Origin: Chiridota heheva
Lineage: Eukaryota > Echinodermata > Holothuroidea > Apodida > Chiridotidae
Reading direction: 5' to 3'
DNA: 64,000 bases
Assembly (NCBI GenBank): GCA_020152595.1
Contig: JAIGNY010000659.1
Span: 1,157,001-1,221,000, forward strand
Of this stretch, positions 31,177 through 42,190 are shown one piece after another. The notes under the pieces are model-generated. The model made no database searches, was not told where the DNA came from, and was given only the letters and a program-made list of their open reading frames with translations. The translations under genes and the position numbers were made by a program. Each line of letters opens with the position of its first letter. Position 1 is the first letter of the stretch.

Positions 31177-32736
31177 TCTGTGTAATAACACTTTCAGCGG
31201 TTGTTGGTACATTTATTGTTGTTGGCTGGAGAGATGTTGATGCACGGTCAGTTGTTGGCTTAAGTGATGTAGGTGCATTACTTGTTGTTGGCTGAAGTGA
31301 TGATGGTGCATTACTTGTTGTTGGCTTAAGTGATGTTGGTGCATTACTTGTTGTTGGCTGAAGTGATGTTGGTGCATTACTTGTTGTTGGCTGAAGTGTT
31401 GTTGGTACATTACTTGTTGTTGGCTGAAGTGTTGTTGGTGCATTACTTGTTGTTGGCTGAAGTGTTGTTGGTACATTACTTGTTGTTGGCTGAAGTGATG
31501 TTGCTCCAGCCGTTGTTGGAACAACAGAGGTTGTTGGTGCAGGGGGAGTTGTAAGCTTCTGGGTGGGGGTCGCACGGTATGTTGAGGGTTTATATGTTGT
31601 CACTTCAACAGATGAGGTGTCCAGGAATGTGGTGGGAATTTTACTGGATGTTGGTATCATTGTAGAGTCCGGTAATGATGTTGGCCCTTCAGATGTAGGG
31701 TTTTGGGATGTGGTGTCCAGAAATGTGGTGGGAACTTTACTGGATGATGGTATCATTGTAGATTTCGGTAATGATGTTGGCCCTTCAGACGTAGGGTTTT
31801 GGGATGTGGTGTCCAGGAATGTGGTGGGAATTTTACTGGATGATGGTATCATTGTAGAGTCCGGTAATGATGTTGGCCCTTCAGACGTAGGGTTTTGGGA
31901 TGTGGTGTCCAGGAATGTGGTGGGAATTTTACTGGATGATGGTATCATTGTAGAGTCCGGTAACGATGTTGGCCCTTCAGACGTAGGGTTTTGGGATGTG
32001 GTGTCCAGAAATGTAGTGGGAATTTTACTGGATGATGGTATCATTGTAGAGTCTGGTAACGATGTTGGCCCTTCAGACGTAGGGTTTTGGGATGTGGTGT
32101 CCAGGAATGTGGTGGGAATTTTACTGGATGATGGTATCATTGTAGTTTCCGGTAGTGATGTTGACCCTTCAGACGTAGGGTTTTGGGATGTAGTATCCAG
32201 GAATGTGGTGGGAATTTTACTAGATGATGCTATCATTGTAGAGTCCGGTAATGATGTTGGACCTTCAGACGTAGGGTTTTGGGATGTGGTGTCCAGGAAT
32301 GTGGTGGGGATTTTACTGGATGATGGTATCATTGTAGAGTCCGGTAATGATGTTGGCCCTTCAGACGTAGGGTTTTGGGATGTGGTGTCCAGGAATGTGG
32401 TGGGAATTTTACTGGATGATGGTATCATTGTAGTTTCCGGTAATGATGTTGACCCTTCAGACGTAGGGTTTTGTGATGTAGTATCCAGGAATGTGGTGGG
32501 AATTTTACTGGATGATGGTATCATTGTAGAGTCGGGTAACGATGTTGACCCTTCAGACGTAGGGTTTTGGGATGTGGTATCCAGAAATGTGGTGGGAATT
32601 TTACTTGATGATGGTATCATTGTAGAGTCCGGAAATGAAGTCGAATCAGGGAGTGTTGAAGCTACTTGGCTAGTACTATCTGTGGTTTCCACTATGGTAC
32701 TCATATCAAAAACTGTAGTTGGCTTGAGGGAGGAAT
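31177..32736 (-). CDS. Mucin-type Ser/Thr/Pro repeat exon (32-residue and 11-residue repeats)
   Basis: A 1560-nt, 520-codon exon, phase 1 on both sides, fully open, with acceptor GTTGTCTTTTCCAG and donor GTAAGT. After a short unique start (DSSLKPTTVFDMSTIVE) come about eleven 32-residue repeats, each carrying STMIPSSSKIPTTFLDTTSQ followed by NPTSEGPTSLPD, then a linker (KPSTYRATPTQKLTTPPAPT), then about nine 11-residue repeats of the LQPTTSNAPTS type. Ser, Thr and Pro dominate, so dense O-glycosylation is expected. NPTSEG has Pro after Asn and is not a sequon. The 96-bp repeats are nearly identical, indicating recent homogenisation and likely length polymorphism. The exon splices in phase to the VWD exon. 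The long open frame on the opposite strand is a by-product of the repeat. Confidence 0.9.
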
Positions 32737-34180
32737 CTGGAAAAGACAACGGATCCTTGGAAGTCAGTCGGGTATCAAGCTTACGAAGGCTTCTTCAAAT
32801 CTAGTCCAGGAAAAGCATCCTTTAGGTAAAAATGCCCCAAGCACAACTGTATTTCTTTGGATTGAGATGCCACTCAAAACAAATTGTACACAGAGGGCCA
32901 CGTACTCCACCCTGTATAGTACAAACGCAGGACTTGAACATCTATACGCGCAAAATCCAATGTCACAGGGTGTGATGCAAATACTACAACACCACATACA
33001 AAATGTTGCACAATTAGACCTCTTGTCTAATTCAACATATTGCACAATCACTACAACACCATAGGATCTAGCATTGCACAATCACTACAGCACCACAATG
33101 CCCAGATTGTTGCACAATCACTACAACACTATGATCTTAATCTCACTACAGGATCTTATCCATAGTGTTGTACAATCACTACAGGACCCTATTCAGAGTG
33201 TTGCACAATCACCACAATACTATATGATCTAAACCAGAGCGTAGTACAACCACTACAGTATCTTACCCATAGTGTTGCATAATCACTACAACACTATAAG
33301 ATCTAACACAATGTTGCACAATCACTGCAAATTATAGGATTTAACCAGTGTTGCACAATCACTACAACATTACAGGAAATCTTATCCAGAGTTTTGCACA
33401 AGCACTGCACCAGCATATGATTTAACACAGTGTTGCACAAACACTACAACAATATAGAATCTTGTGTTGCAAAATCACTACAATACTATCATATCTAGTG
33501 TGGCAAAAGCGCACAACACCATAGGATATAACCATGAGTCTTGCAGAAGCTGTGCAACACTACATCATCCTAAGACTGTTAAAGAAGTTAAAAATCTAAA
33601 CAGCTTGGTTAAAGTGAATCAAGCATTTTAGAATTTAATTATAAATTAATTTTAAGGATGTGGTCATTTAAATCATATTAAGGTCTCTTTAAAATAGTTG
33701 TGAAGAACTGACAAGCACTGCTTAATCTTTAGTTCATTTCTTAAATATCACATTGTGCAAGTATCTATTTGGTTTGTAAATGTTTGAAAATAAATGATCA
33801 CTTGAAATAAAGTCTTCACTATACACACGCTATGGGGAACACAAGAAGATACCACATCTTTTCCTATTTAGAATAATTTGTAACACAAGCACATTTGCTA
33901 ATTCATTTACCTAATTCACAAATTTAATACTGAGAGCTAAATTTTGCAAATCCCCCTTTTTTTAATTGGTAATTCTCTCCCCCCTTCCCTTGCATTCAAT
34001 TGCAAGATGATAAATGTTTAATATGTCAACTTGTATTTCAGTTCTTCACTACATTTTTAAAGAAACAATGAATTGATTTAAGGCCATTTCTTATCAGAAA
34101 ATTCCTTACAAACACTGAGCTATATAAACAATAGTTAATCAGTGTAGCAAGAACAATGTCCATCTTTAAACTCAACTTAC
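32737..34180. other. Intron between mucin exons Q and P, with TTGCACAATCACTACA repeat
   Basis: Bases 32990-33560 contain some fifteen diverged copies of a segment near 40 bp, GTGTTGCACAATCACTACAA plus CACTATAGGATCTAAC. The right part (33560-34180) is unique AT-rich sequence. No small exon like that at 46675 is visible here. Confidence 0.7.
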
Positions 34181-35837
34181 ATGGTGACATAGGTACAGTT
34201 TCAACAGTTGTTGGTCCAAGTGTGGTCGGTACTACTGTTGTTTCATCAGTAGATGACAGCATCTGGCTTGTAACAGGAAGCGAGGTACCAATTGTTGATA
34301 TAAAGCTGTCTACAACTGTGCTTTCTTCCGTCGTCACTTCTACTAATGTAGTTTCTTCAATTGTGCTCTCTTCAGTCGTCATGTCTACTGATGTGGACTT
34401 GTGGGATGTTGGACCTTCAGAAGTAACAGGCAAAGAAGTCAAACCATCAGATGTTGCCATGAATGACGTTGGCATCTGCTTCGAAGAGGGTTGCAAGGAA
34501 GAATCTGGAAATGACGTTGGACCGTCTGATGTTACTTCCTCAGAAGTTATTATTGCTGCGACAGATGATTGCATCCGACTTGAAAAGAGGTCCAGCGATG
34601 TAATAGGGAAAGAAGTAGCGGGAAAAGTAGTCAAATCTGTATTTTCTGTGGAGAATACTGCTGGTTCTGTTGTACCTGGAAAAACAGATGTGTAACTAGT
34701 TGATATAGGAACACTAGACAGGAACTCAGTCACGTCTGACGTTCCCGAAAGTGTTGTACCGAATAAATCTGTTGATTCATAAGACACAAAGGAAGTTGTT
34801 GCTTCAACAGACAAGAAATCAGTTGTGTCAGTCATCATCTTGACGAATAAATCTCGATTCATAAGACACAAAGGAAGTTCAAGAGTTGTACCGAATAAAT
34901 CTGTTGATTCATAAGACACAAAGGAAGTTGTTGCTTCAACAGACAAGAAATCAGTTGTGTCAGTCACATCTGACGTCCCTTCAAGAGTTGTACCGAATAA
35001 ATCTGTCGATTCATAAGACGCAAAGGAAGTTGTTGCTTCAACAGACAAGAAATCAGTCGTATCAGTATCATCTGACGTTCCTTCAAGAGTTGTACCGAAT
35101 AAATCAGTTGTGTCAGTAACATCTGACGTCCCTTCAAGAGTTGTACCGAATAAATCAGTTGTGTCAGTAACATCTGACGTTCCTTCAAAAGTTGTATCGA
35201 ATAAATCAGTTGTGTCAGTAACATCTGACGTTCCTTCAAGAGTTGTATCAAATAAGTCAGTTGTGTCAGTAACATCTGACGTTCCTTCAAGAGTTGTATC
35301 AAGAAAATTTGTAACATTGATTCTTAAGAGTTGTATCAAGAAAATTTGTTGTTCAAGAGATAAGAAACCAGTTGCTTCTTCAACTTGTTGGTTCAAGAGA
35401 GTCATCATCTTTACCAGTTGCTTCTTCATCTGTGCTTTCTTCAGTCGTCATCTCTACTGCTGTAGTTTCTTCATCTGTGCTTTCTTCAGTCGTCATTTCA
35501 ACTGCTGTAGTTTCTTCATCTGTGCTTTCTTCAGTCGTCATTTCAACTGCTGTAGTTTCTTCATCTGTGCTTTCTTCAGTCGTCATTTCAACTGCTGTAG
35601 CTTCTTCATCTGTGCTTTCTTCAGTTGTCATTTCAACTGCTGTAGTTTCTTCATCTGTGCTTTCTTCAGTCGTCATTTCAACTGCTGTAGTTTCTTCATC
35701 TGTGCTCTCTTCAGTCGTCATTTCTACTGCTGTAGCAACTGTGCTTTCTTCAGTTGTCATTTCTACTGCTGTAGTTTCTTCAACTGTGCTCTCTTCAGTC
35801 GTCTTTTCTACTGGCATGACAATTCTCTGAATCTGAC
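34181..35837 (-). CDS. Mucin-type repeat exon, copy Q (frameshifted by 46-bp duplication)
   Basis: Acceptor TTCTTCTCCACAG and donor GTAAGT bound a 1657-nt exon, phase 1 on both sides, whose length is 3n+1. It opens GQIQRIVMPVEKTTEEST, runs through about nine 15-residue TTAVEMTTEESTDEE repeats, then switches frame at about 35367-35458. From there it continues through TTLEGTSDVTDTTDLFD-type repeats of 16-17 residues and TTDFLSVEATTSFVSYESTD units to a unique tail (SYTSVFPGTTEPAVFSTENT, SLDLFSSRMQSS, LGPTTVETVPMSP). The frame switch coincides with a 46-bp direct duplication starting at 35367 and 35413; subtracting one copy leaves 537 open codons. Shorter compensating shifts also occur near 34830-34880. 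The duplication could be an assembly error, an allelic variant or decay. Confidence 0.7.
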
Positions 35838-36060
35838 CTGTGGAGAAGAAATATGAGAGGTTTAATTAATCAAGTTTAATCAAAGTTTCAATAAATGCAA
35901 CCTAATCAGTAAATGCAATATGAGAAATATAAAAGACTTAATAGAATCTGTCATTGTAGGGTTAATGCAACATAATCAGCAGTACACACAATATAATATA
36001 CTTTTATATTTTATATCAAATTGTATATCTGTAAGCAAGTTAATTCAATTAATCCATCTC

Positions 36061-36324
36061 ATTAGTTGTTCTGCTCCTTAAAGTTTCAAACAGTCAGACC
36101 CAACCTGATAAATAACCAAGTCGGGTCAGACTTTCCCTCTTTATTTTAATTATTTTAAAAACCTTAGTTGTTTCGGAAGTTGGTGCTGAGTATCATATTA
36201 GCAATGGATGAAGTTCTTATTGTGTGGTTATTTTAATTACGATAAAGTAGTCTCACTATTTGCTACAGTAAGTTTGTGGTTATGATTTGCTGGAACAAAT
36301 TTTCAAGGAGAAGGACAAGTCATG
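36061..36324. mobile_element. 264-bp foldback/MITE-like element, copy 2
   Basis: Begins TTAGTTGTTCTGCTCCTTAA and ends AAGGAGAAGGACAAGTCATG, in the same orientation as the copy at 23774-24037. The hairpin (CAGTCAGACCCAACCTG / CAAGTCGGGTCAGACT) has two mutations. It lies downstream of mucin exon Q in plus coordinates. Confidence 0.75.
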
Positions 36325-36339
36325 TGATCAATTTAATCA

Positions 36340-39160
36340 AGTGTATTCATCCATCATAACATCATATCAATTAACCCATCCATTGTATTTATTCAAACAA
36401 CTAAATTGTCCATAATGTCAATTGATATTATCCATTCAAACAATCAAATTTCTCCATAATTTAAATCAATTTCATCCATTGTAACCATTCCAACAATCAA
36501 ATATGTCCATCGTATTTTTTCCATTGTATTGATTTGAAACATCTACTTGTCCATCATATTAACTAATTTTATTCATTGCATCTATTTGAAGTATCAAATG
36601 TATCCATCAAATCAACTGAAATTATTCATTACATTTGATTCAAACCATCAAATTGTCCATCATACCAATTGACTTTACCCTTTGTATCCATTCAAACCAT
36701 CAAGTTGTCTATCATACCAATTGACTTTACCCTTTGTATCCATTCAAACCATCAAATTGTCCATCATACCAATTGACTTTACCCTTTGTATCCATTCAAA
36801 CCATCAAAATTGTCCATCATACCAATTGACTTTACCCTTTGTATCCATTCGAACCATCAAATTGTCCATCATACTTATTGACTTTACCCTTTGTATCCAT
36901 TCAAACCATCAAATTGTCCATCATACCAATTGACTTTACCCTTTGTATCCATTCAAACCATCAAATTGTCCATCATACCAGTTGACTTTACCCTTTGTAT
37001 CTATTCAAACCACCAAATTGTCCATCATACCAATTGACTTTACCCTTTGTATCCATTCGAACCATCAAATTGTCCATCATACTTATTGACTTTACCCTTT
37101 GTATCCATTCAAACCATCAAATTGTCCATCATACCAATCGACTTTACCCTTTGTATCCATTCAAACCATCAAATTGTACATCATACCAGTTGACTTTACC
37201 CTTTGTATCCATTCAAACCACCAAATTGTCCATCATACCAATTGACTTTACCCTTTGTATCCATTGGACCATCAAATTGTCCATCATACTTATTGACTTT
37301 ACCCTTTGTATCCATTCAAACCATCAAATTGTCCATCATACCAATCGACTTTACCCTTTGTATCCATTCAAACCATCAAATTGTACATCATACCAATTGA
37401 CTTTACCCTTTGTGTCCTTCAAACCATCAAATTGTCCATCATACCAGTTGACTTTACCCTTTGTATCCATTCAAACCATCAAATTGTACATCATACCAAT
37501 TGACTTTACCCTTTGTATCTATTCGAACCATCAAATTGTCCATCATACTTATTGACTTTACCCTTTGTATCCATTCAAACCATCAAATTGTCCATCATAC
37601 CAATTGACTTTACCCTTTGTATCCATTCAAACCATCAAATTGTCCATCATACCAGTTGACTTTACCCTTTGTATCCATTCAAACCACCAAATTGTCCATC
37701 ATACCAATTGACTTTACCCTTTGTATCCATTCGAACCATCAAATTGTCCATCATACTTATTGACTTTACCCTTTGTATCCATTCAAACCATCAAATTGTC
37801 CATCATACCAATCGACTTTACCCTTTGTATCCATTCAAACCATCAAATTGTACATCATACCAGTTGACTTTACCCTTTGTATCCATTCAAACCACCAAAT
37901 TGTCCATCATACCAATTGACTTTACCCTTTGTATCCATTCGGACCATCAAATTGTCCATCATACTTATTGACTTTACCCTTTGTATCCATTCAAACCATC
38001 AAATTGTCCATCATACCAATCGACTTTACCCTTTGTATCCATTCAAACCATCAAATTGTACATCATACCAATTGACTTTACCCTTTGTGTCCCTTCAAAC
38101 CATCAAATTGTCCATCATACCAGTTGACTTTACCCTTTGTATCCATTCAAACCATCAAATTGTACATCATACCAATTGACTTTACCCTTTGTATCCATTC
38201 AAACCATCAAATTGTCCATCATACCAATTGACTTTACCCTTTGTATCCATTCAAACCACGAAAATTGTCCATCATACCAATTGACTTTACCCTTTATCCA
38301 TTCGAACCATCAAATTGTCTATCATACTTATTGACTTTACCCTTTGTATCCATTCAAACCACCAAATTGTCCATCATACCAATTGACTTTACCCTTTGTA
38401 TCCATTCAAACCATCAAATTGTCCATCATACCAATTGACTTTACCCTTTGTATCCATTCAAACCATCAAATTGTCCATCATACCAATTGACTTTACCCTT
38501 TGAATCCATTCGAACAATCAATTTGTCCATCACATTAATTCAAACCTACTCACCATATCAACTGATTTTACGTGTTGCATTGATTTAAAACATATTGTCC
38601 ATCATATTAACTGATTTTATCCATTGTATCCATTCAAACAATGAAATTTGTTCATCACATATATTGACTTTATCGATTCACAAACCATAAAATTGTCTGT
38701 CATATCAACTGTTGTTATCCATGGTATCAATTCAAACTATCAAATTGTCCTAATATCATTTAATTTGATTGATTCGAACTATAAAGCTGTCCACCATATC
38801 AACTGATTTTATCCATTGTATCGATTCAAAACATCCAATTGCCCATAATGTTAATTGAACTTTTCCTTTCAAACAATGAAATTTGTCCAACATATCAATT
38901 TGCTTTAAATTCAAACAATGTCCTTCTCCTTAAAAAATTTGTTCCAGCAAATCATAACCACAAAATTTGTCCATCATATCAACTGAATTTATCCATTGTT
39001 TGCATGCAAAGAGTATCAATTGATTTCATCCAGGGTATCCATTCAAATAATCAAATTGTTTATCATATCACTAGAATCTATCCATTCTATGGATTCAACC
39101 AATCAAATTTATCTATAACATCAATTGATTTTATTCATTTAAAGAACCAAATTTATAGAG
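36340..39160. repeat. 52-bp satellite with higher-order structure
   Basis: Core array 36660-38520: about 36 copies of a 52-bp unit starting CCAATTGACTTTACCCTTTG and containing ATCCATTCAAACCATCAAAT and TGTCCATCATA. Variant units (GTTGACTTT, CTTATTGACTTT, AATCGACTTT, GTACATCATA) recur with a period of four units (208 bp), e.g. 36995 versus 37203 and 37669 versus 37877. Flanks (36340-36650, 38530-39160) are diverged copies. A partial copy of the 264-bp element is embedded at about 38917-38963. Related units occur at 51350-51760, 57090-57290 and 59260-59760. Confidence 0.95.
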
Positions 39161-42100
39161 CGGGAGCCCCAGAACTTTATTAAAGTGAAAAGCAGCGGAA
39201 CAACTGACCATATGGATTGAAAGACCCTTCCACCCACGTAACAAAAATGTATTGCTGTCGGGTCTGGGTCGTGGCTTTCTTTTTTTTTTTTTTTTTGTTA
39301 TTGATCACGTGATCATCAACGCCATTTCAGCAAACCCATTTTCATCAATATTTTGTATCAATATATAACTATACTTTATAATATTACTATTAATGTGTCT
39401 ACACCCATGTTTTGTGAATGCAATGGTAGTAATTACAGCAAGAAATCATAGTGTTTATTCATCTGCCAAAATCACGTGATTACTGACTCACGGATACTAT
39501 TACCTTAAAATCCATTGTCACCACTATTTTATATTACAGTTAATGTGTCTATACTCATGTTTTGTGAACACAAACCATGGAAAGATGGACACATTAATTG
39601 TAGTATTATCGAGTATAGTTCTCTAGATCTGAGGGGGGAGGGGATAAGACGGGGGGGGGAGGGGGTAAGACGGGAGGGGGGTAATGCCCAAGCGGTTCCT
39701 GTGTTTATCATTTTCGGTGGGGGGGATAACGCCCAAGCGGTTCCTGTGTTTATCATTTTATTAAGAATTGTTGGCCCTTAGACCTCCAACCCGACACCCC
39801 TGATTTTCTCAAAATCAGGGGTTATCCACACCATTCAACCCAGAGACTCTTTACACTTCATTGACTAGCATCCAGCTATTGTTACACCATACACAACACA
39901 GGTCTTCTTATCTGATAACATCTTCATAGTCTATTCACAGTTCACTTGTTAGCAACCAGCTACTGTTATACTGTACACAATAGGTCATTCATCTTGGGCT
40001 CAAGCTACATAACTGCTGTTCAGTGATACAAATCAGATTAGTCCTTGGCAGAGCCTAGATAAAAAATATACATTATATGCTTGGGAGGACTTTGTGCAAA
40101 GTCCATGAATGATTGATGGACTATTCTTAATAAAGATGGTGATTTCATCATCATTTTATGGCAAAGGCATCAGTAATCATATTTTTGGCAGATGAATATA
40201 CAACATAATAACCTACTCACTTCTTCATGCTCTCAATGTTACCATTGTATTCACAAACCATAAAAATATGGGTATAGACACATCATAATTGTAATGTTAT
40301 CAAATATAGTTCTCCAGATATTGATGATAATGGATTTTGTGGTTATGGCATCAGTAATCATTTGATTTTGGCGGATGAATACACAAACATGAGAAATTAC
40401 TTATTATTTCATGCTGTAGTTGCTACCATTGTATTCACAAACTTTAAACCATGTTTACATAGACACATTAATTGTAATATAAAGTCTTCAAACGGCTTTT
40501 CAAATAGCCTACATAGTTTTCAAATAGCCTACACTAAACAGCAGACTTTTTAGAGAATATTTTGAGTCCAAATCAAATTTTTTTAAGGCAGGCCCGTAGC
40601 CAGGACTTTTTTGTTTTTTCGTATCATAGGGCCAACTCATTCCTGCACCTCAGAAAAATCTAAATGGGAAAGCGACGTTCTACATCAGGTCAGGTTTTTG
40701 TTTTGTTTTTCCTGAGAGAAGACTATAGATTCATCAAATGGTGAAAACCGTTCCGGTACTTCAACAAGCTTTGAAATTCCAGGTGCTTATTATGTATTTA
40801 GATTTCAAACGAGCACTTTCTCAGAAAAAGGGTGTTCTTCAGAGAAAAGTTTGAAAATATAAAATAAACTATTAGTAATATATTAACACATTTGTGCAAT
40901 ATTGTATTTAATATATGAACTAAGACACCAAGTGATAGAGGGGAGGGGGAAGGATATATGTTCATATTAAAGGTTTGACAAAATTTCACATGTTCATAGT
41001 GAATTATTGGAAGCTTATCAAACATTTTTCTTTTTGACTACACATATTTTCAAAGAGTGACCATAGACCAATATCCATCCACAGGAAGATACAAATTATA
41101 TTTCCACATTATGTATTTTCATGATTTTTTTTTTTGTATATTGTATATTATATCTCTCTTTGACATGAATTTTGACTTGTATAAATATACTTTCTTCCTA
41201 TGCGTTGTGATGTACTTTTTGCCCTTCAAATGTCAATTTTGTTCGAGTCTCTGGGGGCTTTGCCTCCTGGATCCCTACCAAGGAGGGGCCCTTAAGCAGG
41301 CCCCTAAACCCCATGCTGAAAAGCTAGCGCTATGAGCTCGCAGTAACACCCTCGGTGTCACCTTAATGAACAATGTTTTTCAATAAATTTACGCCTGTTC
41401 AGTGGGTACCCAATATTTGTTTTCCTTCCGCCGCCGCCGCTGTCATATAATTAAAACATTTGATTAAAATTTCAAGGAGAATGTAAGAACTAAAATCATA
41501 AGTAAGAGGACATCAATCATTCAGCAGATTTCAAAAGTAAACAAAGTAATTGACCAATATGAAAATAACACAAATGTAGTTGGTTGTCTTTGGTATTCCT
41601 TTATAATCTTACACTTTGTAAATGATTAGTTCAGTGGTGAAGCAAGTCTATCATATATGAAAGAGGACTTCAAATAAAACAAACTGGTGAAAAAAAGCAT
41701 TCAAAACTTTGATTCTGTTAACGAGATATATGAGGTTGAAGCTCGGTATTATTTGCGTAGAAACGATTGAAATCAGACTGGGTGTGATGTCATAGCCTCA
41801 AATTCTGCAAAGTCTTTATGTATTCTATAATATTTTGTCCAGCGATTTTGTGGCTTAAAAACCACGAGATATGTCAAAAAAGGAGTAAAACTGAATCTAG
41901 AAAGGGTATTCATAATATACCACCTGAAGAAAGTTTGAGGAAAAATTATTTAAATAGTGAAAAAATTAAATGAACTTTCTTTAAAATACATAAAGACATC
42001 ACAACTAGTCTGATTTTAGTCGTTTCTACAAAAATGATACTAAAATTTAAATTGAATATCTCCTTAATGAAATAAGATTTTGCAATGCTTTCTGCACCAT

Positions 42101-42190
42101 TCTGTTTCTTTTGAAGTCATCTTTCATAAAATATAAACATGCTTGACCACTGAACTAATCCTTTAAACATTGATTAGCAGGTTTTGACTC
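39161..42190. other. Intronic sequence with duplications and G-rich tracts
   Basis: Holds a G-rich tract (39630-39725), a 39-bp duplication around GCCCAAGCGGTTCCTGTGTT (39688 and 39731), and repeated copies of a block with CATGTTT-TGTGAA...ACATTAATTGTA...GTATAGTTCTC (39400-40480). Bases 41236-41340 are GC-richer (CTCTGGGGGCTTTGCCTCCT) and may be an unclassified element. Bases 41470-41640 (GGACATCAATCATTCAGCAG) match 51830 and 59860, marking the same position in each tandem unit. No exon was found. Confidence 0.5.

Noticed and set aside
31563-32804. 413-codon plus-strand open frame (VVSRNVVGILLDDGIIVESG repeats)
   Set aside because: It is the antisense of the 96-bp mucin repeat. The repeat length is a multiple of three and a stop-free antisense frame follows automatically. 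Splice sites and domain continuity are on the minus strand.
35383-35413. 31-nt GT...AG segment as a micro-intron in mucin exon Q
   Set aside because: Much shorter than known spliceosomal introns. A 46-bp tandem duplication explains the same frame change more simply.
36682-38438. Series of 65-186-codon plus-strand frames (YQLTLPFVSIQTIKLSII)
   Set aside because: The 52-bp satellite gives repeated frames. Consecutive copies shift frame, as expected of non-coding repeats.
41236-41340. GC-richer stretch CTCTGGGGGCTTTGCCTCCT as an RNA gene
   Set aside because: I could not fold it into a tRNA or other known structure by eye. It may be a mobile-element fragment.
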